Assembly (NCBI GenBank): GCA_943327015.2
Contig: CALPVM020000004.1
Span: forward strand, 1-23,175
DNA from: Akkermansia muciniphila
GTDB taxonomy: Bacteria > Pseudomonadota > Gammaproteobacteria > Burkholderiales > Burkholderiaceae_C
DNA: 23,175 nt
Direction of reading: 5' to 3'
In this document: positions 1 through 6,740 of the stretch, piece by piece
How the letters are laid out: each line of letters starts with the position of its first letter
How positions within the stretch are numbered: the stretch's first letter is position 1
The notes under the pieces: generated by a model
Seen by the model: only the letters and a program-made list of their open reading frames with translations
The model's database searches: none
Told to the model about the DNA's origin: nothing
Translations under genes and position numbers: made by a program

Positions 1-1840
1 CTAGCATATCGGGTTGCGGGCGGAAGGACTCGCGGATCGAAAGCGTTGGAATAATAAAACGTTCGTTGCCAATGCCCACCAGCATGCCGTCAATAATGGC
101 CAGTGTAAGCGGCAGGCGAATCGTAAAATCAGAGCCTTGTCCGGGGGTGGATTGCACTTCAATGCGTCCACGCAAACGGCTGATGCAGCCACGCACTACG
201 TCCATGCCTACCCCGCGACCCGAAATGTCGGTCACGGTGTCGGCGGTAGAAAATCCCGGTGCAAAAATCAGTTCAAAAACATCTTTTTCATTGGGAATAA
301 AGTCAGAACCGACCAAACCGCGTTCAGTGGCTTTTGCCAGTATCTTCTGTTTGTCCATGCCTTTGCCATCGTCGCTGATGCGAATCACAATACCACCGCC
401 TTGGTGCAGGGCATGTAGGCGGATAGTGCCCATTTCGGGCTTACCTTGGGCGGCGCGGATATGGGGTAATTCAATGCCATGGTCTACCGAGTTGCGAACC
501 ATGTGCACAAGGGGGTCGCCGAGTTGCTCCACAATATTGCGGTCGAGTTCAATTTCTTCACCGACCAATTGCAACTGAATCAGCTTGCCCTGGCTTGCTG
601 CTAGGTCACGTACCAAGCGGTTCATTTTTTGGAATGCGCCTCTGATGGGTACCATACGCAAGGACATGGCATTTTTTTGCAGATCGGTGGTAATGCGTGC
701 CAATTGGCGTAAGTAACGCGCCAGATCACGGTCTGGTAATTTCAATACTTCCGGGTGTTGTACCACCATCGATTGGGCAATAAGCAGTTCGCCCACCAAA
801 TCGACCAGAGCATCAATTTTTTCTGTATCCAGTTTGACAAAGCTGGGTATACCCTCGGTGCCTACAGCCTGCACAGTGCGTACAGGGCTGGGGCTCATGA
901 TGGGCGCGGTGGGTTTGGTTGCGGTGGTCTCCGGCTCTGAAAGCACGGTTTCCTCGAGCGGGATAGCGGCCATGTTGGCGACAGCTACCGCGTTATTGAT
1001 TGTAGTGATGGGGTGTTCTTGTGCCGTCGGTTCGACTGACGGAGTGTCACCATTCAGATAGGCTTTGACATTGGCTAAAAGCTTAAGCGTGGGTATTTCG
1101 GGCAGTTGTTGTGCAGGCGTGCCTTTGAGTCTTGCACCAATGTGCTCGACAAAATTTTTAAATGTATCTGCACCCGTCAAAATCAACTCAATGACACCCG
1201 TTGTAATGGGTAGGGTGCCACGCCTAGCTGCGTCAAGCAAAGACTCCAACTCATGCGCCAGGTTTTTAATAGCGGTCAGCCCTAAAAAGCCGGCGTTGCC
1301 TTTAAAGGTATGAAAGGCCCGGAATACCAGGTTAAGCGTATCAACATGGTCAGGGTTTTCTTCCAGAACCAGAATGCCTTGCTCAATATTGATCAACAGG
1401 TCGCGGCCTTCGTTGCAGAACTCGTGCAGCAGGTCTGCATCTTCCTCGATGTTAAGTGTCAAAGGCAGTTCTGCGGTGCTCACGCTATCTGTGTTTAGAT
1501 CATCATTGCTTGGGGGTGCATTGCTGGTGGATTGTTGCTTTTGAGTAGCGGCATGCGTGTTCCAATGGTGCAGAGCGGCTTCTAATCGCTCGTACCACTG
1601 GTGCAGGGCATCTAATTTTTCGGCGGGTAAAAATTCAAGCCCCTGAAATTCGGTTTGTTGGGCAAAGTCAAACCAGTTGAGTTCTTCGTTGATGTCAGAG
1701 GCGGGTGCTGTGCCGTAGAGCCGTTTGATACGTAACACGTATTCGCCGATTTGCTTTAGGCTGGTGGCGCCACTTGTTTCCACGAACGCGAGCTCCGTGG
1801 CAATACTCTGCATTAAGGCCTGCACATCAGTTGACAACAT
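1..1840 (-). CDS. cheA: Chemotaxis histidine kinase CheA (partial, C-terminus off the left edge)
   Basis: The reverse strand reads open from an ATG at 1840 to the window edge, 613 residues without a stop. It encodes the cytoplasmic kinase that autophosphorylates under chemoreceptor control and passes phosphate to CheY and CheB. A Hpt domain lies near residues 125-235, with phospho-acceptor His177 in AFHTFKGNAGFLG. The dimerisation segment covers about 335-400. The HATPase domain follows, with N box HMVRNSVDHG (446-455), G1 DDGKGMD (490-496) and G2 ISGRGVGMD (539-547). The CheW-like coupling domain starts near 575 and is cut. Two things are unusual. About 120 residues precede the Hpt domain, although CheA normally begins with it. 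The 240-330 linker shows no clear CheY-binding P2 domain and looks low-complexity. No clear Shine-Dalgarno sequence precedes the start, so the exact start is less certain than the identity. Confidence 0.93.
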   Translation of the reverse strand, partial: MLSTDVQALMQSIATELAFVETSGATSLKQIGEYVLRIKRLYGTAPASDINEELNWFDFAQQTEFQGLEFLPAEKLDALHQWYERLEAALHHWNTHAATQKQQSTSNAPPSNDDLNTDSVSTAELPLTLNIEEDADLLHEFCNEGRDLLINIEQGILVLEENPDHVDTLNLVFRAFHTFKGNAGFLGLTAIKNLAHELESLLDAARRGTLPITTGVIELILTGADTFKNFVEHIGARLKGTPAQQLPEIPTLKLLANVKAYLNGDTPSVEPTAQEHPITTINNAVAVANMAAIPLEETVLSEPETTATKPTAPIMSPSPVRTVQAVGTEGIPSFVKLDTEKIDALVDLVGELLIAQSMVVQHPEVLKLPDRDLARYLRQLARITTDLQKNAMSLRMVPIRGAFQKMNRLVRDLAASQGKLIQLQLVGEEIELDRNIVEQLGDPLVHMVRNSVDHGIELPHIRAAQGKPEMGTIRLHALHQGGGIVIRISDDGKGMDKQKILAKATERGLVGSDFIPNEKDVFELIFAPGFSTADTVTDISGRGVGMDVVRGCISRLRGRIEVQSTPGQGSDFTIRLPLTLAIIDGMLVGIGNERFIIPTLSIRESFRPQPDML

Positions 1841-2244
1841 GGAAATTAAATAGATTTAAATAATGGTAAGCGTTAAACCTTGAGAACCTATTTGTATGGA
1901 TAGCAAAATGTGTTCCATGTTATTAATTTAGCAGAAATCTATTTGCCAAAGAACCAATTTAATACGTTTTTTTACCCCAATTTATACATGTAAACAATTG
2001 AAATTAAACAGGTAATTTTGCATGAAAGTTATGCATCATGATTGTGCATCTGCTGTTTACATTGAACTATATTGGTGCGCCTTTTGTATTAATCCCAATA
2101 TTAGTGCATATATATTACTTTTTTGGTGCAATTTGTAACCCGCTCCGAACCATGCTTCACGCCCTCGCGTTCAATAATGCAAAGCCCCTATGGCGGGTGC
2201 GATTGAGAGCATTGGATTTGTGCAGGCATTGCACTGGATCGGTA
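1841..2244. other. AT-rich divergent intergenic region between cheA and ahcY
   Basis: About 400 bases with no convincing gene. The region is much more AT-rich than its surroundings and must hold the cheA promoter and anything acting upstream of the ahcY promoter. It contains a TACATGTA palindrome (1985-1992). A short motif of the form TTnGTGC or TTGGTGC recurs near 2042, 2072, 2101, 2123 and 2218, always in the same orientation. I could not assign a regulator to these repeats. A 99-codon open frame (2038-2337) runs through the region but crosses the promoter and riboswitch and resembles nothing, so I did not call it. Confidence 0.5.
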
Positions 2245-2250
2245 TATAAT
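2245..2250 (+). promoter_or_regulatory. Promoter -10 box of the ahcY cluster
   Basis: A perfect TATAAT lies six bases before the predicted 5' end of the SAH riboswitch, which is where a -10 box should sit if transcription starts near 2257. No good TTGACA-like -35 box occurs at the normal 16-18 base spacing; the closest hexamers near 2221-2227 match poorly. The promoter may therefore be weak alone or depend on an activator binding the AT-rich region upstream. Confidence 0.6.
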
Positions 2251-2255
2251 CATAA

Positions 2256-2340
2256 ATTCCGAGGAGCGTTGCAGTTCACACCCGTGAACGAGGCTCGGAT
2301 CTTTCCAACGACGCTCACCCACTATGCTGTGCGGTGAGTG
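2256..2340 (+). promoter_or_regulatory. S-adenosylhomocysteine (SAH) riboswitch upstream of ahcY
   Basis: The leader matches the conserved SAH riboswitch found before ahcY in Proteobacteria, where SAH binding turns expression on. P1 pairs TCCGAG (2258-2263) with CTCGGA (2294-2299). The inner hairpin pairs GTTCAC (2274-2279) with GTGAAC (2284-2289) across a four-base loop. The conserved GAGGAGCGTTGCA and GAGGCTCGG strings are present. The pseudoknot pairs GAGCG (2264-2268) with CGCTC (2312-2316). An alternative stem, CTCACC (2314-2319) with GGTGAG (2333-2338), shares bases with the pseudoknot strand and could be the switching helix. The element ends about 60 bases before the ahcY start. Its position just downstream of a TATAAT and ahead of SAH hydrolase fits the known class. 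Confidence 0.9.
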
Positions 2341-2399
2341 CTCACAAGCGCTATAACGCGCAGCATCGTGGTAATTTAAAACCGTACTTGGAGTTACCC

Positions 2400-3833
2400 A
2401 TGAGCGCCGTATTAGCATCCGTTCCTACCCCTGATTACGCCATTGCCGACTTAAGCCTTGCTGCTTGGGGTCGTAAAGAACTCAATATTGCCGAAACCGA
2501 AATGCCCGGTTTGATGGCTATCCGTGAAGAATTTGACGCTGCGCAGCCTCTTAAAGGTGCCCGTATTACCGGCTCTTTGCACATGACCATTCAAACTGCG
2601 GTGCTGGTAGAAACATTGCAAGCCCTGGGTGCCGAAGTGCGCTGGGCATCTTGCAATATTTTCTCCACACAAGACCATGCTGCGGCAGCCTTGGTAGAGC
2701 GCGGTACCCCGGTTTTTGCTTATAAGGGCGAAACTTTGGCTGACTACTGGGACTACACCCACCGCATTTTTGAATTCGGTGCCAAAGGCTCTGACGCTGA
2801 AGGCCCCAACATGATTTTGGACGATGGTGGCGATGCTACTTTGCTCATGCACTTGGGCACCCGTGCGGAAACCGACATCAGCCTGCTCAACAACCCCGGT
2901 AGCGAAGAAGAAATTTGCCTGTTCAATGCCATCAAGGCCCAGCTGAAAATTGACCCGACATGGTACAGCCGCCGCCTGAAACATATCATCGGCGTCACCG
3001 AAGAAACCACCACCGGCGTACTGCGCCTGAACGAAATGTCAGCCAAGGGCACGCTGGCATTCCGTGCCATTAACGTCAATGACTCTGTTACCAAGAGCAA
3101 GTTCGACAACCTGTATGGCTGCCGCGAATCATTGGTAGACGCTATCAAACGCGCAACTGACGTGATGGTTGCCGGTAAAGTGGCGGTAGTGGCCGGCTAT
3201 GGCGACGTAGGCAAAGGCTCTGCACAAGCACTGCGCGCTTTGTCTGCCCAGGTGTGGGTCACAGAAATTGACCCCATCAACGCGCTGCAAGCTGCCATGG
3301 AAGGCTACAAAGTAGTGACCATGGAATACGCGGCTGACAAAGCCGATATTTTTGTGTCTGCTACCGGCAACAAAAACGTGATTACCTACAGCCACATGGC
3401 CGCCATGAAAAACCAGGCCATCGTCTGCAACATCGGTCACTTTGACAACGAAATTGACGTGGCTGCCCTTGATAAATGCCAGTGGGAAGAAATCAAGCCC
3501 CAAGTCGACCATGTGATTTTCCCGGACGGCAAGCGCATCATTTTGCTGGCCAAAGGCCGTTTGGTGAACTTGGGTTGCGGCACCGGCCACCCCAGCTTTG
3601 TGATGTCGTCCAGCTTTGCCAACCAAACCATTGCGCAAATCGAGTTGTTTACCAAGTCATCTGAATACGAAAGCGGCAAGGTTTATGTGTTGCCCAAGCA
3701 TTTGGATGAAAAGGTAGCGCGTTTGCATTTGAAGAAAGTTGGCGCGCAGCTGACCGAACTCAGCGACGAGCAAGCTGCCTACATTGGCGTGAGCAAAGCC
3801 GGCCCTTACAAGGCCAACACCTACCGTTATTGA
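2400..3833 (+). CDS. ahcY: Adenosylhomocysteinase (SAH hydrolase)
   Basis: A cytosolic NAD-dependent enzyme that splits S-adenosylhomocysteine into adenosine and homocysteine, relieving product inhibition of methyltransferases. From the ATG at 2400 the product is 477 residues, normal for the bacterial long form. The Rossmann motif GYGDVGKG is at 266-273. The substrate and catalytic region contains His61, Asp141, Glu201 and the segment NVNDSVTKSKFDN (225-237). The C-terminus ends KANTYRY, the family's usual NAD-contacting tail. I chose 2400 because TTGGAG stands just upstream and the protein then begins like its relatives. An in-frame ATG at 2334 would add 22 unrelated residues and lies inside the riboswitch. 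The gene is first in a cluster with tlyA (9 bases downstream) and metF, and is probably induced by SAH through the riboswitch. Confidence 0.98.
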   Translation: MSAVLASVPTPDYAIADLSLAAWGRKELNIAETEMPGLMAIREEFDAAQPLKGARITGSLHMTIQTAVLVETLQALGAEVRWASCNIFSTQDHAAAALVERGTPVFAYKGETLADYWDYTHRIFEFGAKGSDAEGPNMILDDGGDATLLMHLGTRAETDISLLNNPGSEEEICLFNAIKAQLKIDPTWYSRRLKHIIGVTEETTTGVLRLNEMSAKGTLAFRAINVNDSVTKSKFDNLYGCRESLVDAIKRATDVMVAGKVAVVAGYGDVGKGSAQALRALSAQVWVTEIDPINALQAAMEGYKVVTMEYAADKADIFVSATGNKNVITYSHMAAMKNQAIVCNIGHFDNEIDVAALDKCQWEEIKPQVDHVIFPDGKRIILLAKGRLVNLGCGTGHPSFVMSSSFANQTIAQIELFTKSSEYESGKVYVLPKHLDEKVARLHLKKVGAQLTELSDEQAAYIGVSKAGPYKANTYRY

Positions 3834-3842
3834 TACCTTCAG

Positions 3843-4610
3843 ATGCGAATTGACCAACTGCTGGTACAACGCCAGCTTGCCAGCACCCGTTCTCAAGCAC
3901 AACGTCTGATTGCAGATGGTGTGCAATGGCGTAAGGGGGACGTTTGGAAAACCGTGGCCAAAAATGGTGATGAGGTTCCAGACGATGCCGAATTAACGCT
4001 TTTGAACGATGCCGAAGCGCGCTATGTGTCGCGTGGCGGCCTCAAGCTTGAGTCCGCTCTCAAGCACGTGGCACTGTCAGTGACGGGTTGGTCGTGTCTG
4101 GATGTTGGTCAATCTACGGGTGGGTTTACCGATTGCTTGTTGCAATCTGGTGCCCTTTCGGTGGTGGGGGTGGATGTGGGATGTGCCCAGTTACACCCCC
4201 AATTACGCGCAGACCCGCGCGTAGTGTGCATTGAAAACGTCAATGCCCGCGCTTTAACAACGGACGATTTGGCAGATGCCGGCATGGAAGACGCCGAGTT
4301 TGACCTACTGGTGGCAGACTTGTCATTTATCTCGCAAACGCTGGTGCTGCCTGCTGTAGTGCCTTTTCTCAAGCTTGGCGGCATCGTCTTGACCTTGGTG
4401 AAACCGCAATTTGAACTGCAACCGGGCCAGGTCGGCAAAGGCGGTATTGTGCGCGATGAAGCCATGTACCCGCTGGTTGAAATGCGCCTGCGTGATACCT
4501 TTGCAGCGCTTGGTCTCGAGGTTACGCATTGGTTTGATTCACCCATTGCCGGCGGCGATGGTAACCGTGAGTTTTTTATAGCTGGCCGCAAGTTGGCTGC
4601 CCAAGATTGA
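3843..4610 (+). CDS. tlyA: TlyA-family rRNA 2'-O-methyltransferase
   Basis: The 255-residue product has an S4 RNA-binding domain at the N-terminus (about 1-60, starting MRIDQLLVQR) and an FtsJ/RrmJ-like SAM methyltransferase domain (about 60-250). The SAM-binding loop is DVGQSTGGFTD (87-97). A K-D-K-E tetrad typical of ribose 2'-O-methyltransferases is visible as Lys68, Asp159, Lys187 (LVKPQFE) and Glu243 (NREFF). Family members methylate ribose in rRNA; mycobacterial TlyA acts on both 16S and 23S rRNA. Such proteins are often annotated as hemolysins, which is probably misleading. The rRNA target here cannot be read from sequence. The gene sits between ahcY and metF with short gaps, so it consumes SAM and makes SAH within a methyl-cycle operon. 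Confidence 0.9.
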   Translation: MRIDQLLVQRQLASTRSQAQRLIADGVQWRKGDVWKTVAKNGDEVPDDAELTLLNDAEARYVSRGGLKLESALKHVALSVTGWSCLDVGQSTGGFTDCLLQSGALSVVGVDVGCAQLHPQLRADPRVVCIENVNARALTTDDLADAGMEDAEFDLLVADLSFISQTLVLPAVVPFLKLGGIVLTLVKPQFELQPGQVGKGGIVRDEAMYPLVEMRLRDTFAALGLEVTHWFDSPIAGGDGNREFFIAGRKLAAQD

Positions 4611-4629
4611 ACATTAAAAAGGACATGCC

Positions 4630-5484
4630 ATGGCTGATTTGTCGCGCATACCTCTGAGCCTTGAATTTTTTCCGCCTAAAACGCCTGAAGGGGCAGAAAA
4701 ACTGCGTGTTGTACGCCAGCAGTTGTATGCTTTGCAGCCCGAATTTTGTTCGGTCACGTTTGGCGCCGGTGGTTCTACGCAAGAAGGCACATTCAATACA
4801 GTGCGTAACATTTTGGCCGAGGGTGTGAGTGCGGCTTCGCACTTCTCGTGCATTGGCGCGACGCGTAATACGGTACGCGAACAACTCAATACACTTAAAA
4901 GCATGGGCGTGAAACGCCTGGTAGCTTTGCGTGGCGACTTGCCCAGTGGTTATGGCGCGGGTGGAGAGTTTCAATACGCCAGCGACCTGGTAGCATTTAT
5001 TCGGCAGGAAACCGGCGATTACTTTACGATTGAGGTTGCTGCTTACCCTGAGGTGCATCCGCAGGCTAAATCTCCAGCCAGCGACTTGCAGGCCTTTGCT
5101 ACCAAGGTTAAAGCCGGAGCCGACTCCGCCATTACCCAATATTTTTACAATGCCGATGCATATTTCCGATTTCAGTCAGATGCAGATGCACTGGGTTTGA
5201 ATGTTCCCATTGTGCCGGGCATTATGCCCATTACCAGCTCCGCGCAATTGTTGCGTTTTAGCGATGCCTGTGGCGCCGAGATTCCGCGCTGGATCCGCTT
5301 GCGTTTGCAGAGCTATGGCGATGATGTGGCATCTATCAAAGAGTTTGGCCTGGATGTGGTCACTGATTTGTGCGAGCAATTGATAGCCTATGGCGTTCCA
5401 GCACTGCATTTTTACACCATGAACCAGAGCGCGCCAACGCTAGAAATATGCAGTCGTATCGGGCTAGTTACACCACTGAATTGA
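4630..5484 (+). CDS. metF: 5,10-methylenetetrahydrofolate reductase
   Basis: The 284-residue product is a full-length bacterial FAD-dependent MetF TIM barrel. It reduces 5,10-methylene-THF to 5-methyl-THF, the methyl donor for methionine synthesis. The N-terminal LEFFPPKT carries catalytic Glu12, and SVTFGAGGST (41-50) and ALRGDLP (99-105, with Asp103) are family signatures near the flavin and folate. The start is supported by AAAAAGGA a few bases upstream. It follows tlyA by 19 bases and closes the ahcY-tlyA-metF cluster, so homocysteine from AhcY and methyl groups from MetF meet at methionine synthase, which is encoded elsewhere. No U-rich intrinsic terminator follows; the next hairpin (5505-5520) lacks a T-tract. 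Confidence 0.97.
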   Translation: MADLSRIPLSLEFFPPKTPEGAEKLRVVRQQLYALQPEFCSVTFGAGGSTQEGTFNTVRNILAEGVSAASHFSCIGATRNTVREQLNTLKSMGVKRLVALRGDLPSGYGAGGEFQYASDLVAFIRQETGDYFTIEVAAYPEVHPQAKSPASDLQAFATKVKAGADSAITQYFYNADAYFRFQSDADALGLNVPIVPGIMPITSSAQLLRFSDACGAEIPRWIRLRLQSYGDDVASIKEFGLDVVTDLCEQLIAYGVPALHFYTMNQSAPTLEICSRIGLVTPLN

Positions 5485-5504
5485 ACTAGGTACTCAGATC
5501 TAAA

Positions 5505-5520
5505 CTAGGGTTTACCCTAG
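5505..5520. promoter_or_regulatory. Perfect palindrome CTAGGG-TTTA-CCCTAG upstream of the lipase gene
   Basis: A six-base inverted repeat with a four-base centre lies 20 bases after the metF stop and about 190 bases before the lipase start. A further ACTAGG stands at 5485-5490, in the same orientation as the left arm. With no T-tract after it, it does not look like a terminator for metF; a protein-binding operator is more likely. The regulator is unknown. Confidence 0.45.
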
Positions 5521-5544
5521 CGGGTTGAAATGTCGCAAAAGTTA

Positions 5545-5557
5545 CACTGCAGTGCAG
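5545..5557. promoter_or_regulatory. Overlapping dyad: CACTGCAGTG and CTGC-N3-GCAG
   Basis: CACTGCAGTG (5545-5554) is a perfect ten-base palindrome. Overlapping it, CTGC-AGT-GCAG (5547-5557) matches the CTGC-N3/4-GCAG pattern reported for PhaR-type regulators of polyhydroxyalkanoate metabolism. It lies in the 223-base region upstream of the lipase. The match is short and could be chance. I found no convincing -35/-10 pair in this region, so the position of the lipase promoter relative to it is unknown. Confidence 0.35.
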
Positions 5558-5707
5558 CATAACAGTGCTAACAAGAGCTAAAGATTTGTTTACAAAGCAA
5601 ATTTTTGCCTCTCGCGACAACGCCCCCACCCAAGAGGTCGCACACTTTTAAAAACAGCTTTTGCTGATAACTTTTAACTTTGTTCTGTCATCCTCTTGGA
5701 GTGAAAC

Positions 5708-6667
5708 ATGAAAAAAACAATTACATCTTTATTTGCTACTCTGGCAATGTCTTTGGCTATTGTGCCAACCGCCGCTACTTCGGCAACCCTTTCAACTACA
5801 GGTTACACCCAAACCAAATATCCCATTGTGCTGGTACATGGTTGGATGGGCTGGGACAACATTGCTGGCGTCGACCATTTTTACCGCGTGGCTTCTGAAC
5901 TGCGTGCCAACGGTGCCAAGGTTTACACCGTAGCTATTTCGCAAAATAATTCTACCGAGTACCGTGGCGAGCAACTGTTAACCCAAGTTAAGCAAATTCT
6001 GGCTATTTCAGGTGCCAGTAAAGTGAACCTGATTGGTCATAGCCACGGCAGCCCCACATCGCGTTATGTGGCGGGTGTGCGCCCCGATCTGGTGGCATCG
6101 GTGACCAGTGTGGGTGGTGTTAACAAGGGTGCAATCGTTCCTGATATCCTGTCTGGGGCTGTGCCCACAGACTCTATTACTTTCAAAGCGTTAACTACGG
6201 CCGTTAATGGTATTGGGAAGGCCATTGCTGTGCTTTCAGGCCACCCAGAATTACAGCAAAACTCTGCTGCCACCATGGTGTCGCTCAGCAGTGCTGGAGC
6301 CAAAGCGTTTAACGTGAAGTTTCCGCAAGGCGTTCCTACTACTTCATGTGGTGAGGGTGCTTACAGCGCAACTACCAATGGTAATAAAGTAAATTACTAC
6401 TCATGGAGTGGTGCCAAAGCCGTTACCAACGTTCTGGACATTAGCGACCCGTTGTTTGCTGTGACCACCTTGGTTTACAAGGGTGCCAAGAACGATGGTC
6501 TGGTAGGTGCATGTGATTCTCGCCTGGGTCGGGTTATTCGTGATGACTACGCCATGAACCACCTCGACGAAGTAAACCAGTTTGTAGGTTTGGTTAATCT
6601 GTTTGAAACCAACCCTGTGACAATTTTCCGTCAGCACGCCAACCGCTTGAAGACCGCTGGCCTCTGA
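5708..6667 (+). CDS. lip: Secreted triacylglycerol lipase, family I.1
   Basis: A 319-residue alpha/beta hydrolase with an N-terminal Sec signal peptide (MKKTITSLFATLA..., cleavage likely after Ala26). The catalytic triad is Ser112 in GHSHG, Asp263 in NDGLVG and His285 in NHLDEVN. The oxyanion strand is YPIVLVHGW (38-46). Cys214 and Cys269 should form the family disulfide, and Asp287 matches a calcium ligand. The C-terminal third resembles the Pseudomonas aeruginosa lipase (family I.1) more than the Burkholderia family I.2 enzymes, as I recall them. A strong ribosome site (TTGGAGTG) precedes the start. Family members need a membrane-bound foldase, encoded next door at 6741, and leave the cell by type II secretion, whose genes follow. 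Substrate chain length cannot be inferred. Confidence 0.95.
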   Translation: MKKTITSLFATLAMSLAIVPTAATSATLSTTGYTQTKYPIVLVHGWMGWDNIAGVDHFYRVASELRANGAKVYTVAISQNNSTEYRGEQLLTQVKQILAISGASKVNLIGHSHGSPTSRYVAGVRPDLVASVTSVGGVNKGAIVPDILSGAVPTDSITFKALTTAVNGIGKAIAVLSGHPELQQNSAATMVSLSSAGAKAFNVKFPQGVPTTSCGEGAYSATTNGNKVNYYSWSGAKAVTNVLDISDPLFAVTTLVYKGAKNDGLVGACDSRLGRVIRDDYAMNHLDEVNQFVGLVNLFETNPVTIFRQHANRLKTAGL

Positions 6668-6683
6668 TAAGTGTTGGATAATC

Positions 6684-6721
6684 AACGCCGGACAGGTTAC
6701 TATCTGTCCGGCGTTTTTTTT
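6684..6721 (+). terminator. Strong intrinsic terminator between lipase and foldase genes
   Basis: AACGCCGGACAG (6684-6695) pairs perfectly over 12 bases with CTGTCCGGCGTT (6704-6715), with an eight-base loop. An unbroken T-run (6714-6721) follows. It begins 16 bases after the lipase stop and ends 19 bases before the lifO start, so foldase expression from the lipase promoter depends on readthrough. Confidence 0.93.
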
Positions 6722-6740
6722 ATGATGGAAACAATAATAT

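Noticed and set aside
2210..2232. A possible sigma-54 promoter (GG-N10-GC) and NtrC half-sites near ahcY
   Set aside because: Only the GG and GC dinucleotides match; the rest of both boxes is poor. The TGGTGC half-sites all have one orientation, whereas NtrC sites are paired inverted halves.
2038..2337. A 99-codon plus-strand open frame upstream of ahcY
   Set aside because: It crosses the promoter and the SAH riboswitch, has no ribosome site, and its product resembles no known family.
2334..2399. An upstream in-frame ATG extending AhcY by 22 residues
   Set aside because: It lies in the riboswitch expression region, has no ribosome site, and relatives begin at the ATG at 2400 with TTGGAG before it.
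3843..4610. Calling the TlyA protein a hemolysin
   Set aside because: The S4 plus FtsJ-like architecture and the K-D-K-E tetrad indicate an RNA methyltransferase; the hemolysin label is historical.
5505..5535. The CTAGGG/CCCTAG hairpin as the metF terminator
   Set aside because: A short six-base stem followed by CGGGTTGAAA has no T-tract, so an operator is the better explanation.
5608..5641. Short inverted repeats (CCTCT/AGAGG and GCGAC/GTCGC) before the lipase
   Set aside because: The arms are in the wrong relative order to form one nested stem and are short enough to be chance.
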